From: Prorocentrum cordatum
Lineage: Eukaryota; Sar; Dinophyceae; Prorocentrales; Prorocentraceae
Length of the DNA stretch: 64,000 bases
Direction: 5' to 3'
Assembly (NCBI GenBank): GCA_963575745.1
Contig: CAUYUJ010014337.1
Span: forward strand, 182,821-246,820
Shown: one piece after another, positions 1 through 10,682 of the stretch
Layout of the letters: each line of letters begins with the position of its first letter
Position numbering within the stretch: the first letter of the stretch is position 1
Notes under the pieces: generated by a model
Seen by the model: only the letters and a program-made list of their open reading frames with translations
The model's database searches: none
Told to the model about the DNA's origin: nothing
Made by a program: the position numbers and the translations under genes

Positions 1-30
1 GGACAAGGATATGTCTCAAACTGGTAAATT
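1..30 (+). repeat. Family G fold-back element, right end only
   Basis: The first bases match the right terminal inverted repeat of the elements at 17,427-17,582 and 19,353-19,512 (GGATATG, then CAAACTGGTAA). The rest of the element lies outside the window. Confidence 0.55.
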
Positions 31-508
31 GGCCTGCGGGCCGAACCCAAAGTGCCCCGTCGGAGGCCCACGAGCGCGCTCCCGAAGAGGCCCCGCGAGG
101 CACCCCTCATAGGACTCTGCCCCGCGTCGGCGCCGTCGTTGCCGCCGACGCCGCCGCCGTCGCGGTCGTCGTCCCCCTGCAGGGTCGGCGGCACCGGCCG
201 CGAGGCCTTCTCGGCAGTGCCGGGCCACCTCAGACCACCGGCCGACCCCATCAAGGGACCGCCTCTCTGCGGGCGGGTCCCCGTTTTGCGGAGCAGGGCG
301 AGGACGAGACAGTGGCAGTGCGAAGAGCAGCCTCCGGGACCCCTGCCGGGGGTCCACGCGCACCAGGTTTCCGAGCTGCGTCCAGCCGTGGCGAGCAGGG
401 TCCTGCCCCCCTCGAAGGACACCTGCCTAGTTACCGTTGTCTCGGCTCGCCCTCCTCTGACCCGGACCTTCCAGGAGGGCTACCAAAAACAGCACCAGGA
501 GGTCGACT

Positions 509-577
509 TCCTAATCCCTGTCGGGGTTTGAGGCCGTCCAGATCGGTTTGTAAGTCTGGAGTGCTACGTTTTTAGCA
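509..577 (-). repeat. Dispersed repeat family A, minus orientation
   Basis: The reverse complement matches 16,616-16,720 and 3,398-3,500 (CACTCCAGAC, AAACCG-TCTGGAC, then CTGGTGCTG and a CCTCCTGG block). No coding signal was seen. The flanking 31-508 and 578-720 are GC-rich sequence in which nothing was recognised. Confidence 0.55.
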
Positions 578-720
578 CTCTGGAAGGCCAGGGGAGGAGG
601 CCCCTCCTCCGCGGAGGACCGCCGCGGGCGGGCCGCTCCCTGCCAGCCCGCCCCCGCGGGGACCCCGAACCAAAAGGCCTCCCCGGAGGCCCCAGTTGAC
701 GAGCGCTGCTCACAGGGGGA

Positions 721-892
721 CGAAGAATGGCATGAACATAACAGCTCGGAGGTCCGCGCGGATATCTCGGCTCCGCGCTGAACCCCCCCTCCCTGGCGCG
801 CGGAGCGCGCCAGTGGCGCCGCCAGGGGGGTCCAGTGCCAATCCGAGAAATCCGCGCGGACCTCCGAGTTGTTATGTTTATGTAATTCTTCG
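721..892. mobile_element. Family E MITE-like element with 50-bp terminal inverted repeats
   Basis: Bases 721-770 and the reverse complement of 843-892 agree at all but a few positions (CGAAGAAT, AACATAAC, CTCGGAGGTCCGCGCGGAT). A GC-rich core of about 70 bp lies between them and contains a smaller GGCGCGCGGAGCGCGCC palindrome. It has no room for a transposase, so it would be a non-autonomous cut-and-paste element. The near-identical arms suggest it is the youngest copy here. Degenerate relatives lie at 2,063, 6,185, 49,486 and 50,885. Confidence 0.7.
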
Positions 893-1106
893 CTCCCCTG
901 GTCCAAGCCCTGCCCGCCCGCCCGATCGCGACGCCCGGTCGCCCCGGCGGCCGTGCCGCCCCGCTCGAGGGGGAACGACAGGGGGGGTGGGGGAGCATGG
1001 GCTCCCAGACCTTCTCGGGCCGTGAGGGAAAACACGACGGGAGGTATTTGGCCGTCTTTGATGGGCCTGTCTTCCACCACCACCACCACCATGAGTTGGA
1101 GGGGGG

Positions 1107-1172
1107 AAGGAGGAGGAGGAGGAGGAGGAGGAGGAGGAGGAGGAGGAGGAGGAGGAGGAGCAGGAGGAGGAC
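1107..1172 (+). repeat. (GGA)n microsatellite
   Basis: Almost pure GGA trinucleotides. Frames across it give only Arg, Gly, Glu or Leu/Ser/Pro runs and are not genes. Confidence 0.9.
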
Positions 1173-1195
1173 CCCCTCCCCCTCCAACTCATGGT

Positions 1196-1345
1196 GGCAA
1201 GGGGGAAACAAGCCCACCAATCCTCGGCCTCTGGTGGCCCTTACCGAGCCTCGGGGCCGTCAACCAAAAAGACTCAGGATGAAAAGCCGGCCCTGGGGAA
1301 CGGGCCGAATCCCCTGGGGGTCGACGTTCCGAAAAATCATGACTG
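1196..1345 (-). repeat. Dispersed repeat family B, minus orientation
   Basis: The reverse complement carries the family B core: a CCCTGGGGC-type start, GGCTTTTCATCCTGAGTC, then GGCCCCGAGGCTCGGTAAGGG. The same core recurs near 14,370, 16,060, 18,310, 18,545, 30,000, 30,560 and 44,105 in plus orientation, and near 19,885 and 38,530 in minus orientation. It is about 150 bp, non-coding and of unknown type. Confidence 0.6.
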
Positions 1346-1889
1346 CACTGGAGGCGTTTTTTCTTCACGCTCAGGCGATGTTGCTTGTATGGCATGCCCC
1401 CCGCCCTTTCCGCCGCCGTTCCCAGCAGCGCTGGCCAGGACAGGCGCGCAAGCGAGCCCCGATTTGCATGATAATTTGACTTTCTTTCGGATCTCGCCGC
1501 GCCCCCCCCCCCCACTCCATGCAAGCAATCAGAATCGGAAGCTCCAACAGTTCATGCACATGCCGTTCGGGGATGGACAGACCTCCCTTCAGTAAAACGT
1601 GGTTTAGTGAAACCGACCTCCGGCCCAATCCTGGCGGGCGCAAACCTGGAGCCGTGTCGACCCCCCCCCGAGCCGTGTATGTTCTTCGAGCCGTGTATGG
1701 TTCTTCGAAGTACATCGCCGGCACATCGACGACAGCCCATCGATGGCGAGACCGAGCGCTCCTGGACGGCACCGGGGCACACGGGACCCGATCGGCGACA
1801 AAAGGGCAACTCTGGGTCGACGCCCCCCCCAGCCGGGCCAGCAGCACCCCCCCCCTCCGTCGTTGCCCCTCCCGCTGCCTGCCGCCCAC

Positions 1890-2023
1890 TGGCCATCGCT
1901 CGGACGTCCATGCCCTGTTTTTTTTTGTTGGGGGGGGGGTCGTGCGTGGCTTTTTCGCCAAATGATCAAGGATGCTCCTCGATGGCCCTCGCCGAGAAAA
2001 AATGCACACGTCCGAGCGATGCC
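1890..2023. mobile_element. Family N fold-back element
   Basis: The ends are inverted repeats (GCCATCGCTCGGACGT on the left; its complement, preceded by TGCACA, on the right). A second copy with the same ends and interior (CTCGCCGAGAAA-AATGCAC) is at 42,203-42,330. The interval 1,346-1,889 holds poly-C runs and no recognised gene. Confidence 0.55.
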
Positions 2024-2062
2024 AGGCCCACGTGCTGCCACGTCGGCGAGTCGCAGCCTAGA

Positions 2063-2225
2063 ATAAGACACAATGGCGTAAACACGAAGCCTCAGGACCT
2101 CCGCGCGGCTTCCTCGGATGCGCGGAGCGCGCCGAGGGCGGCGCCGGAGGCGCCGCCAGGGGGGGCCCAGCGCCGAGCCACGAAATCCGCCCGGAGCGTC
2201 GGAAGGTTACGGTGGGGAGCTTTTG
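2063..2225. mobile_element. Family E element, degenerate copy
   Basis: It shares the CTCGGA / CGCGGAGCGCGCC / GGCGCCGCCAGGGGGG core and the CGCGCGG-CCTC inverted ends of the 721-892 element, but the arms have diverged. Confidence 0.45.
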
Positions 2226-2399
2226 CTTAGCGCGTCGCCGCGGCGGCCGAAGCGACACGCAATGCCCTGCACGTGTGTCACTCCGCTCCGGCGGGCGCCA
2301 GGCTAGAAAAAGCTGGGGACGTTGACGCCTGGGGACGGGCAAATGGATAGCGTGCCGCGCTGAAGCGCGGTGGGCCAGAACCGGCGGAGCGACACGCTA

Positions 2400-2590
2400 T
2401 CCGAAAGTTCCAAACCTTGGGCTGGTGGCAACCCATGGGAGCCTCCCAAACCATCTTGTTGGCTCCTGCGAAGCGACGCTGATCGACGCGCGCAGACGCT
2501 AATCGACGCTTATTCGACGGTGATCGATGCTAAATCGGCGCGACCTCATCGATGACCAACGCTACTCGATGCGAGAGCACTGCAGAGAAG
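2400..2590 (+). repeat. Dispersed repeat family C (ATCGACGCT-rich)
   Basis: The left part reads GGTGGCAACCCATGGGAGC, followed by imperfect iterations of a GACGCTAATCGACGCT motif. Related copies at 13,190-13,320 and 30,370-30,560 keep the same order, so this is one dispersed unit rather than three local microsatellites. Confidence 0.5.
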
Positions 2591-2599
2591 GAATCACGA

Positions 2600-2872
2600 G
2601 GGTACAGTCGGCTCCCATGGTGAGCGTTTCCTTATTCGGCGTTTCGACATCGGGCGGAAATGGGGTGCGGGGGGGATGGGGAGGGGGGTCTGGCTCCGGA
2701 CCTCTGCTCAGTGCGGCTGTTTGCAGCAGCGCGCCCTGTGGCGGAGGGACCCCGCCTGCTCGAAACGGGCGCCCAAAATAGCCAAGGGGGGGGGGGGGGG
2801 GGGGGGGGGGGGGGTGGGCGAGGGCCCGCGCCGATCGGCAGAACAACGAATAAGAGAACGACGACGATTTGC
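2600..2872 (+). repeat. Dispersed repeat family D with internal poly-G tract
   Basis: It starts GTGAGCGTTT and continues CGGCGTTTCGACATCGGG, GGACCTCTGCT-AGTGCG, a GCCTGCTC block, then GCGCCGATCGGCA. The G tract is about 2,786-2,814. Similar copies in the same orientation are at 18,065-18,305 and 49,655-50,240. The conserved non-repetitive blocks between G-rich patches argue against simple sequence alone. Confidence 0.55.
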
Positions 2873-3061
2873 CACCGAAACAGCCCAATGTTTGCGCTGT
2901 CTTTTGTTCCTCGACGGCCGCCGAGCGCGGCGCGGCAGTGGATCCCGCCGCCCTCGGCGGGCCGCGGGCCGCCCGCCGACGCGCCCGCCACGTCGTGCGA
3001 GCAGTCGGGCCCAGCGCGCCCAAAACGGCTGCGCGCACGGGCTCGGCGGCCCAGAGACGGG

Positions 3062-3590
3062 GTCCTCGGGGACGGGGTCCCGAGGGACGGGGTCCTGAGG
3101 ACGGGGTGCCTCGAACGACGAGCATCCACCCTTGGATCCGCCCCTGCCCTTCCGCTGAACTTCCAGGAGGTCCTGAAAGATGGCACCGGGATGTCCGGGG
3201 ACGGGGGCCGACCCCGACCTTTCAGAGTGCTGAACAAGACAGTCGGACTCGATTGGACCGGACACGCGAGAGGACACGAGACCCCTCCGAGGGCCACGTT
3301 GCCACAGGAATGCAGGAAGCATGGGTCGCGAGACACAGGACGCAAAGGCACCCTTGACTTGGCAGGGTCGACCTACTGATCCAGGCCGACTGACCGTAGC
3401 ACTCCAGACCCGTAAACCGCTCTGGACCGCCCCAAACCACGACGGGAACCAGGACGTCGACATCCCGGTGCTGTCTTCCAGGACCTCCTGGAAGTTCGTG
3501 GGAAGGGCAGGGGCGGATCCACGGGTGGAAGCTTCGTCGTTCGAGGCACCCCGTCCTCAGGACCCCGTCCCTCAGGCCCCCGTCCTGGAG
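3062..3590. repeat. Inverted duplication, arms of about 140 bp
   Basis: The arm 3,062-3,210 is the reverse complement, with scattered mismatches, of about 3,455-3,590. Shared blocks include GGGGCGGATCCA, CGTCGTTCGAGGCACC and TCCAGGAGGTCCTG. The right arm overlaps a family A copy (3,398-3,500). The loop contains no recognised gene. The interval 2,873-3,061 is GC-rich with no supported feature. Confidence 0.6.
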
Positions 3591-3799
3591 CCACCGGTGG
3601 GCGGCCGCAGGCCTCGGGCCGCGCGGGCGCAGAGCAAGGCCTCCGACGGCCTGGGCCACGGGCGCCTCCTCCTCCTCCCTGTGCCCCCCACGCGCCTCGC
3701 CGGGCCCATCTCGCCTCCGGCCCTGAGAGCCTGGTGCGGCCACTGCTCCTCCCCGCACACTTGCTCGCCCGGTTTCGGGCGTGGGCTCATTTGCCCAAG

Positions 3800-5060
3800 T
3801 CTTCATCGCGACGCTGCCCCACTTCGGCACACCGCTCACACGCTTCGTGGCATCATCACGAGCTCCAGCGACGGCCAAACTGCCAAGGCCGCATGACGGC
3901 GCCGCATCATGTCAGCACACACCCCTCACAGGCTTCGTGGTCCCGTAGGGAGCTCCAACGAAGGCCAAAATGCCCAAGGCCGCATGACGGCACCGCCTCA
4001 TTTCGGCACACCCCTCACACGCTTCGTGCATGGTCCCACACGGAGCTCCAACGACAGCCCAAATGCCGAAGTACGCTTGACGGCGCCGCCTCGGTTCGGC
4101 ACATCCCTCACAGGCTTCGTGGTCCCGTAGGGAGCTCCAACGAAGGCCAAAATGCCCAAGGCCGCATGACGGCACCGCCTCATTTCGGCACACCCCTCAC
4201 ACGCTTCGTGCATGGTCCCACACGGAGCTCCAACGACAGCCCAAATGCCGAAGTACGCTTGACGGCGCCGCCTCGGTTCGGCACATCCCTCACAGGCTTC
4301 GTGGTCCCGTAGGGAGCTCCAACGAAGGCCAAAATGCCCAAGGCGGAATGGCGGCGCCGCATCATTTCGTCACACCCCTCACAGGCTTCGTGGTCCCACA
4401 GAGAGGTCCGACGACAGCCCAAATGCCCAAGGCCGCATGGCGGCGCCGCATCATTTCGGCACACCGCTCACACGCTTCGTGGTCCCAAGGAGAGCTCCAA
4501 CGACAGCCCAAATGCCCAAGGCCGCATGGCGGCGCCGCCTCGATTCGGCACACCCCTCACAGGCTTCGTGGTCCCACAGGGGGCTTCAAACGACAGCCCA
4601 ATGCCAAAGTCCGCATGACGGCGCCGCCTCATTTCGGCACACCCCTCACACGCTTCGTGGTCCCACAGGGAGCTTCAACGACAGCCAAAATGCCAAAGTC
4701 CGCATGACGGCGTCGCATCATTTCGGCACACCCCTCACACGTTAGGTGGTCCCACAAGGAGTTCCACTAGAGGCCTAATTGCCAAAGTCCGCGTGACGGC
4801 ACTGCCTCATTTCGGCCCCCCCTTCACACGCTACGGGGTCCCGCAAGGAGCTCCAACGACAGCGAAAATGCCAAAGTACGCATGGCGGCGCGGGCTCATT
4901 TTGACACACCCCTCACACGCTAACTGGCCCCATAGGGAACTCCACCGAAAGCTCAAATGCCCAAGTCCGCATGGCGGCACCGCCGGAGTTCGGCACAACC
5001 CTCACAAGTTCGGTGGCCCTTTAAGGAGCCCCAGCGAAGGCCCAAACGCTAGGGCCCCCT
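3800..5060 (+). repeat. Minisatellite array, about 90-bp unit (family H)
   Basis: About fourteen units contain CACACGCTTCGTGGTCCC, GGAGCTCCAACGA-AGCC-AAATGCC and CGCATGGCGGCGCCGCCTC. The spacing of CTTCGTGG is 86-95 bp. A two-unit block (about 186 bp, 3,919-4,104) is repeated almost exactly at 4,105-4,290. Units decay toward 5,060. Reading frames stay open on both strands because the unit lacks stops; no start, codon bias or family match supports a protein. Confidence 0.8.
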
Positions 5061-5370
5061 CACACGTCTGGTGGCCCCAAAGAAGGCCCCAATGAAGGCC
5101 CTATGCCCGCATGGCGGGGCCACCCTCCACCGACGGGCCTTGTACCAGGATCCCCATGGCGTACCCGCCAATGCGGCACACCGTTCACGCGCACGGTGGC
5201 CCAATGCAGAGAGAATGTCCCCAGTGGCGGTGTTCGCATGGCGCCGCACCGCCACTCGCAACTTCCAAGCTGATAGTTTTCCTAGATTTTGACTTGCGGG
5301 ACTCGGGACCCAGCCATCAACAACCGATCCAGGGCGAAAACATTGCCCCAGGGAAGGGGCTGGGACCTCT

Positions 5371-5704
5371 GGGGACGCGCATTGCAACAATCATGTCGTC
5401 GGATGCATTTGGAAAGAACCCCCCGATGGAACCATAGAACAGAAATGCCCGATGTCGAACGAACAAGTAGACAAGCACCAGGCTACAGGAATGAAGGCTC
5501 AACAGGCAACGACAGGGCTCCTCAGGCCACGGCGGACATCTGGGGACCGGCATTGCAACAATCATGTCGTCGGATGCCTTTGGAAAGAACCCCCCGATGG
5601 AACCATAGAAACAAAAATGCCCGATGTCGAACGAACAAGTAGACAAGCACCAGGCTACAGGAATGAAGGCTCAACAGGCAACGACAGGGCTCCTCAGGCC
5701 ACGG
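5371..5704 (+). repeat. Two-copy direct repeat, 171-bp period
   Basis: ATTGCAACAATCATGTCG recurs at 5,381 and 5,552, and the rest of the unit (CCCCCGATGGAACCATAG, GTCGAACGAACAAGTAG, GGGCTCCTCAGGCCACGGC) is almost identical. No gene was recognised in it. Confidence 0.8.
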
Positions 5705-6184
5705 CGGGCCTCGGCTTCGGACAGGCTCCCCGACATGGGTGCAGGGCGCGGCCCGACCGCCCGAGCCCCTCCCGAGCCCGAGGCGGTCCTCATATCTCAG
5801 CGTCTGGACGGCACGCCCGAGCCTGCCTCGCTGCTGGCGGCGAGCCCAGGGGGGGAAGGCGAGAGGCGGCAGGACTTCTCAGAAGGCAGCGGGACTTCTC
5901 ACGAGCCCTCGCGCCTGCGAAGAAGCCGCCCGCGGTTCGGGGAAAGGCCCTTCAAGGCTCCTCAGAAGCGGAAGGCCTGCCACCTCTCAGTTCCTCCATG
6001 GGCTCGCCGCCGACCCTGGGCACTGACCAATCCCCTCTGACCTGACCGGCCCTCTGGAGCCCCTCGCCGACGAGCTCAGAATAGGATCGGCGCGGGGCGT
6101 GCGGACGGCCGCTCACTGCCCGTCGCCCTTGGGCGCCGGCTCGCCCTTGACACAGACGTAGACGTAGTGGACGTTGTCCTTCAG
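5705..6184. other. GC-rich interval, nothing recognised
   Basis: Open frames exist on both strands but are Arg/Pro/Ala-rich. They have no supported splice signals and no recognisable domain. Confidence 0.4.
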
Positions 6185-6475
6185 AACACATGCAAAAACC
6201 ATAAACGTCGGCTCTTGGAGCTCCTCATGGATTTCTCGGATCCTCGCTGGACCCCCCTCCCCGGCGCGCGGAGCGCGTCAGGGGCGGTGCCGGCAGCGCC
6301 GCCAGGGGTCCCGACTGCCTACCAGACCACCCAAACCCAACCCGAAGACCCGAATTTCGGGCTGGGGGGGGGTACGGGGCCTCCGGGTTGGGTTGGGATG
6401 TTTCGGTGGGCTGTGAGGTCCACCGCAGATCCGAGCAATCCGCGCGAACCTTCCAAAGACTTACCCCAAACCGCG
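6185..6475. mobile_element. Family E element, expanded degenerate copy
   Basis: The left half holds ATAAACGTCGGCTC, GATTTCTCGGATCC and GGCGCGCGGAGCGCG. The right end holds an inverted CCGAGCAATCCGCGCGAACCTTCC. The centre (about 6,310-6,420) carries an additional Pro/Gln-coding-like or G-rich stretch, so it may contain a nested insertion. Confidence 0.4.
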
Positions 6476-6612
6476 CCTGCATCTTAGGCCTTGTGCTTCT
6501 GGTCTGCAGACCTAAGCCTCTGTGCCAATCTGGCGGTTCCGTGACAGCCATCGCCGCTATGGCGCGATCCTGTCGCCGACTGGTCGCCGCCGCTGGGCTC
6601 TCTCAAAATCGA

Positions 6613-9300
6613 TTTAAGATATTCGGATCTACCCCCCCAGAATGAACCGCCCCGTCTTCGTATTGCAACTTGCATGCGATTATGCCGCATCGTCCATCCT
6701 TAGTGCGAACTCGTAGAATCCCAGGCAAGCCGGTAACACTTCCCTCCTTTGTCATCTTTCGCACAAAAATTACGCGCGCGCAATCGTGCATAAAAAATCA
6801 GCATGGGCGCGCGAACTCATTATGTGCGCGCTCTCGTGTATTCTGCACCAATGGGACGAACACGCGCACGTCGCGCGCGCATGCCAGAATTCCTCCATTA
6901 CCTCCGGCTTCGTATCAAAATCGAATGCCCCGGAACAAATGGCTCGCAAATAAAAGCTATTAACACAAAGTTGCGCGAGTGTTTTCGCGAACTTCTGCGG
7001 GAACCGCAGAATTTCTCACTATTTCTCGAACGTGCTACCAAACGGGCTTCGCGCGCGCGTCGAAATCATTCAAACGCCCTTGCGCGCGCGTTGTCGCCAG
7101 AAACCCTTGACACACATCGGGCGACAAGGAGCATGCGCGCGTAGTCGCGCGCGCATGCGCGTGCATCAGGCTTCGTATGGATCTCTAAACCGAATATCCC
7201 GAACACATGGGAACACATATGGTTTCGCAAAACTGGCTTTGTACAAATAGCCGCGCTCGAGCTCTTGCGAAACTTTGGGGAACCGCACTTCGCTTCAACA
7301 TGTCTTTACAGTATTCCACTGGGTGGCGCGCGCATGTCGCGCGCGTGCTGGGGGGAGGGGGGGCGCGATCCGGGTCACAAAACAAATACCATGTGGGCCA
7401 TTTTCGCGGGTCGGTCGCCCGCGCATGTTGAACTCCGTCCAAGACCTTCATCACCCACGTCGCGACGCGGTCATCGTCGTCGGCGCGACCTGCATCGGCG
7501 CCGTCATTGGCCGTGCCGTCGTCGTTGCCAACACCGTCGCCAGCATCGTTACGATCGCCGTCGTGTCTACCGATGTCGACGTTGCCATGATACCGCGCCC
7601 GCCAAAGTCGCCGACTCGCACCGAAATGCCCGCTGGGAGGTGCACAGAGGTCAGCGCCACTTCGGCCGCGTCGGCCGAGCCAAACTAGCTGCCCGCTGCG
7701 CGCGCGCGCGGGCAAGCGCGGCCGCAGAAATGCACCAGACAACACCAAATAGTCATCGCAATCGTCGCTGCATGCGTTTGCGTGGGAAGATTGCGCGAGC
7801 AATGGAGTTGACAACTGCGAATCCCACAAGTGAACTGCGCCACGTAGATCGCTCTATAAAACATGGGCGCCTGCAGCGCGCTGTTACAGTCGCAACTTAG
7901 ATGGCACCACATATACAATCCTTCTTTTTAAAATGAATTTTAAGATCTACTCCCCACCCGCACCCCCCCAAATTGAACCGTTTTTTTTTTTCGTATTGCA
8001 ATTTCCATGCGATTCTGCCCAATCGTCCATCCGAAATGCGAATTCGTATCATCCCAGGCAGGCCGGTGACAGTTCCCCCCTTCATCCTCTGCAACAGAAC
8101 AACTATGCGCGCGCAGTCGTTTATCAAAACTCATCGGTTTCAAAAATCCCCTTGCAACAGATTTGACGAAATACGTACGCGCGCGTCATCGCGCGCGCAC
8201 GCCGGGAACTTTCGAACAACCTGAGGTCCGTAGAGATTTCAGAACCGAATGTCCCTAAAACTGAGAAGCAAATGTTCCGCAACAAGAATGTGAATACAAA
8301 GTTTGCGCTCGCGCTCTTGCCGATTTCGAAGATAACTACACTTGTTTGTCACATTTTCGCTTCAGTATGCCAGACGGGCCCCTCGCGGGCGCGCGTGTCG
8401 AAATCATTCGGACGACCTTGCGCGCGTGCTGTGGGGTAGCACGATCCGTGTCAACCGCTACCGGCTGAGCCTCTCGCGCGCGCGTCGAAATCGTTCGAAC
8501 GCCTTTGCGCGCGTGCTGTCGCAAAGAATCCTTTGCAAAACGCCGGACGATGTGCGCACGCGCGAATCGTCGTGCGCGCCTGCTGGGATCCTTCAAAAAT
8601 CTGTGGCTTCGTACGGCTTGCAAAACCGAATACCTCGAACACATGTGAATCACATATGGTCTCGCAGCATCCGTTATCAAGAAAGCCTGCGCCCGCCCCC
8701 GCGCGAATCCTTGGGAGACCATGGGTCATGTTTTCAACAGGTTCTGTGAGTTCTGCCAAAACGGGACTCTCGCGCGCGCGTGTCGAAATCAGTCGAACGC
8801 CCTTGCGCGCGTGCTGGCGGGAAACCCGTGTCAAAGAATACCGTACGGGCCACTTTCTCGCGTCGGCCGCCCGCGCATGTCGAACTCCTGCCAAAACCTC
8901 CGTTGCCGACGCGAGGACGGCGTCATCGTCGCCGGCGTGATCAGCATCGGCGCCGTCATTGGCCGTGCCGTCGTCGCTGCCAACATCGTCACCAACATCG
9001 TTACGATCGTTTTCGTGTTTACAGTTGTCGGCGTTGCCATATGTCGCGCCCGCCCAAGTCGCCGACTCGCACTGAAATGCCCGCTGGGAAGAGCCAATAG
9101 GTCAGCGTCACCGCGGCCGCGTCGGTCGCGCCAAACTAGCTGGCCGCTGCGCGTGCACGCATGCGCCGGGCAGCGCGGCCGCAAAGATGCACCAGGCAAC
9201 ACCAAGCAATATTTGCTATGGCCGCCGCGTGCGCTTTGCAAACCAAGTTGCGGGTGGGTAGGTGGGATGATTGCCCCAGCAACTTGTCAAGTGCGAGCTC
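6613..9300 (+). repeat. Tandem duplication, two units of about 1,325 bp, CGCG-rich
   Basis: Unit 1 starts near 6,613 and unit 2 near 7,938; both begin with TTTAAGAT. Matching landmarks are TCGTATTGCAA, CATCGTCCATCC, CCGGTAACA/CCGGTGACA, the GGTCGCCCGCGCATGT block (7,411 and 8,863) and GGCGCCGTCATTGGCCGTGC. Divergence is considerable. CGCGCGCG runs are dense throughout. Frames through it are not conserved between the units, which argues against a gene. Confidence 0.75.
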
Positions 9301-9625
9301 CACTAATGACTTGTGCAACATAGGTTGCACCACATAGATTGCGCAACCTATACAGTGCACGGCCACACGCGTTGCACCATATATGTTCCACAACATAGAT
9401 CGCACCACATATTGTGCCCAACTTAGACTGCTCAACCACATAGAGTGCACAACGTATAATGCACAACACAAAATGCATCAAACATATAGTACCGCATAGG
9501 ACGCACCACAACGATTGCACCACCAAGTCGCGATGATAACACATCGATTGCAGAACATATAGTGCACGTTGTCTTTCGTTTCGCGCCTGCGGCGCGCTCT
9601 TTGATCGCTGACCAGAGAGCTTCTG

Positions 9626-9661
<36 letters not shown>

Positions 9662-9745
9662 CTATGCATATTGCACGAGACATCTTGCACCACATCTGTT
9701 GAATTACACAGATTGCGCAGCATCGATTGCAACACATATGCTCTG
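9300..9745 (+). repeat. TTGCACCACATAG-type degenerate repeat with (TA)n
   Basis: Loose iterations of TTGCACCACATA and GCACAACATAG recur, with a (TA)n run at about 9,628-9,655. A short relative of the same repeat is at 10,545-10,640. AT content is higher than around it. No gene is supported. Confidence 0.6.
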
Positions 9746-9894
9746 GACCCCTTTATCCCTTACTAATAGTACCCTGGGTCCGGTTTCTCAAAGCACCTCT
9801 TGGGAACGCAGGGGGGTCCATTTTATTAGGGAGTTCCTTTGAAACCGACGTTCATGGGGGTCCACATCATTAGAGTTACTTTTGCGGATGCGCG

Positions 9895-10175
9895 TTAACG
9901 TCGACGAGCGCGATATTCTCGAGGCTTTTGCTCGTTACCACCAGCCTGCGGAGCATCTTCAATATCACCGTTATCAGTATCATCACTATCACCATCCTTA
10001 CCATCGGAATCACGGTCATCGTCGTCATCGTCATGACTACCAGTTCCATCAGCATCGCCATTATGATTGCCTTCGCTGCCACCGCCATCGTCACCATCAC
10101 TGCGATTGTCGTTGTCATCGCCGTTGCCAACGATGCCCTGTTCTTTGTTCCATCACCGCCATCACCGTTACCTAA
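9895..10175 (+). repeat. Imperfect ATC/ACC trinucleotide repeat
   Basis: Imperfect CATCACC/CATCGTC triplets keep several frames open on both strands (Asp-rich, Met/Thr-rich or His-rich). This is best read as degenerate microsatellite. The interval 9,746-9,894 is unique sequence with two GGGTCC-type motifs and no gene. Confidence 0.55.
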
Positions 10176-10646
10176 AGGTACAGCTTTCCGCACAAAGAAA
10201 ACGGTCTTGTAAGTGGGCTTGAAGGGCAAGTGAGGGAACGCGCGTAATACAGTATGCAAGTTTGGGGCGCTCACGCACGGCAACAATATCGCAAGATGCA
10301 GCATGAACGTCGTCACTGTCGCCGACATCAGGGGTGAACCTTCATTGCCATCGCCGTTTGTTGTCATTTCGTCAAACTCCCTGCCATTAGACACCCAACC
10401 GTCTTTACACTTTGGGTGTACTTGTGTAGGGGGGGGTCTGGAATATCAAGGCGCCCACTGCGAGAGGGGGCCCGGAGAAATAAATCGCGTCGAAGGGGGG
10501 GTCCAGCTTTTAAGGGGGGTCCAATAAGGAATCCAGAGTATTGCACTACACATCTTGCACAACATAGGCGGCACCACATTTTCTGCCCGGTAGAAATCGC
10601 CAAACGTAGACGGCTAGAGATTGCCCAACGTAGCGGTCCACGCTAA
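10176..10646. other. Intergenic, downstream of the methyltransferase gene
   Basis: Unique sequence containing a G-rich patch (10,428-10,520) and the GCACAACATAG relative at 10,545-10,640. It would hold the 3' UTR of the minus-strand methyltransferase. No poly(A) signal is evident. Confidence 0.4.
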
Positions 10647-10682
10647 CTAGCATGCGATATGCATGTGTGTTGTTACTCGATC
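10647..10682 (-). CDS. Methyltransferase exon 5 (tentative)
   Basis: Twelve codons after GATAAG, ending THMHIAC and TAG. Support comes from phase, the AG-before-G acceptor, resemblance to the HYxYxC end of relatives, and a 14-base direct repeat shared with the exon 4 junction. Confidence 0.5.
   Translation of the reverse strand, partial: DRVTTHMHIAC

Noticed and set aside
3800-5060. Possible CRISPR-like array
   Set aside because: Units are contiguous tandem repeats without unique spacers. This is a eukaryotic minisatellite.
9876-10394. 172-codon minus-strand frame, partly protein-like
   Set aside because: Half of it is Met/Thr/Ile repetition from ATC triplets. No start context, splice site or family.
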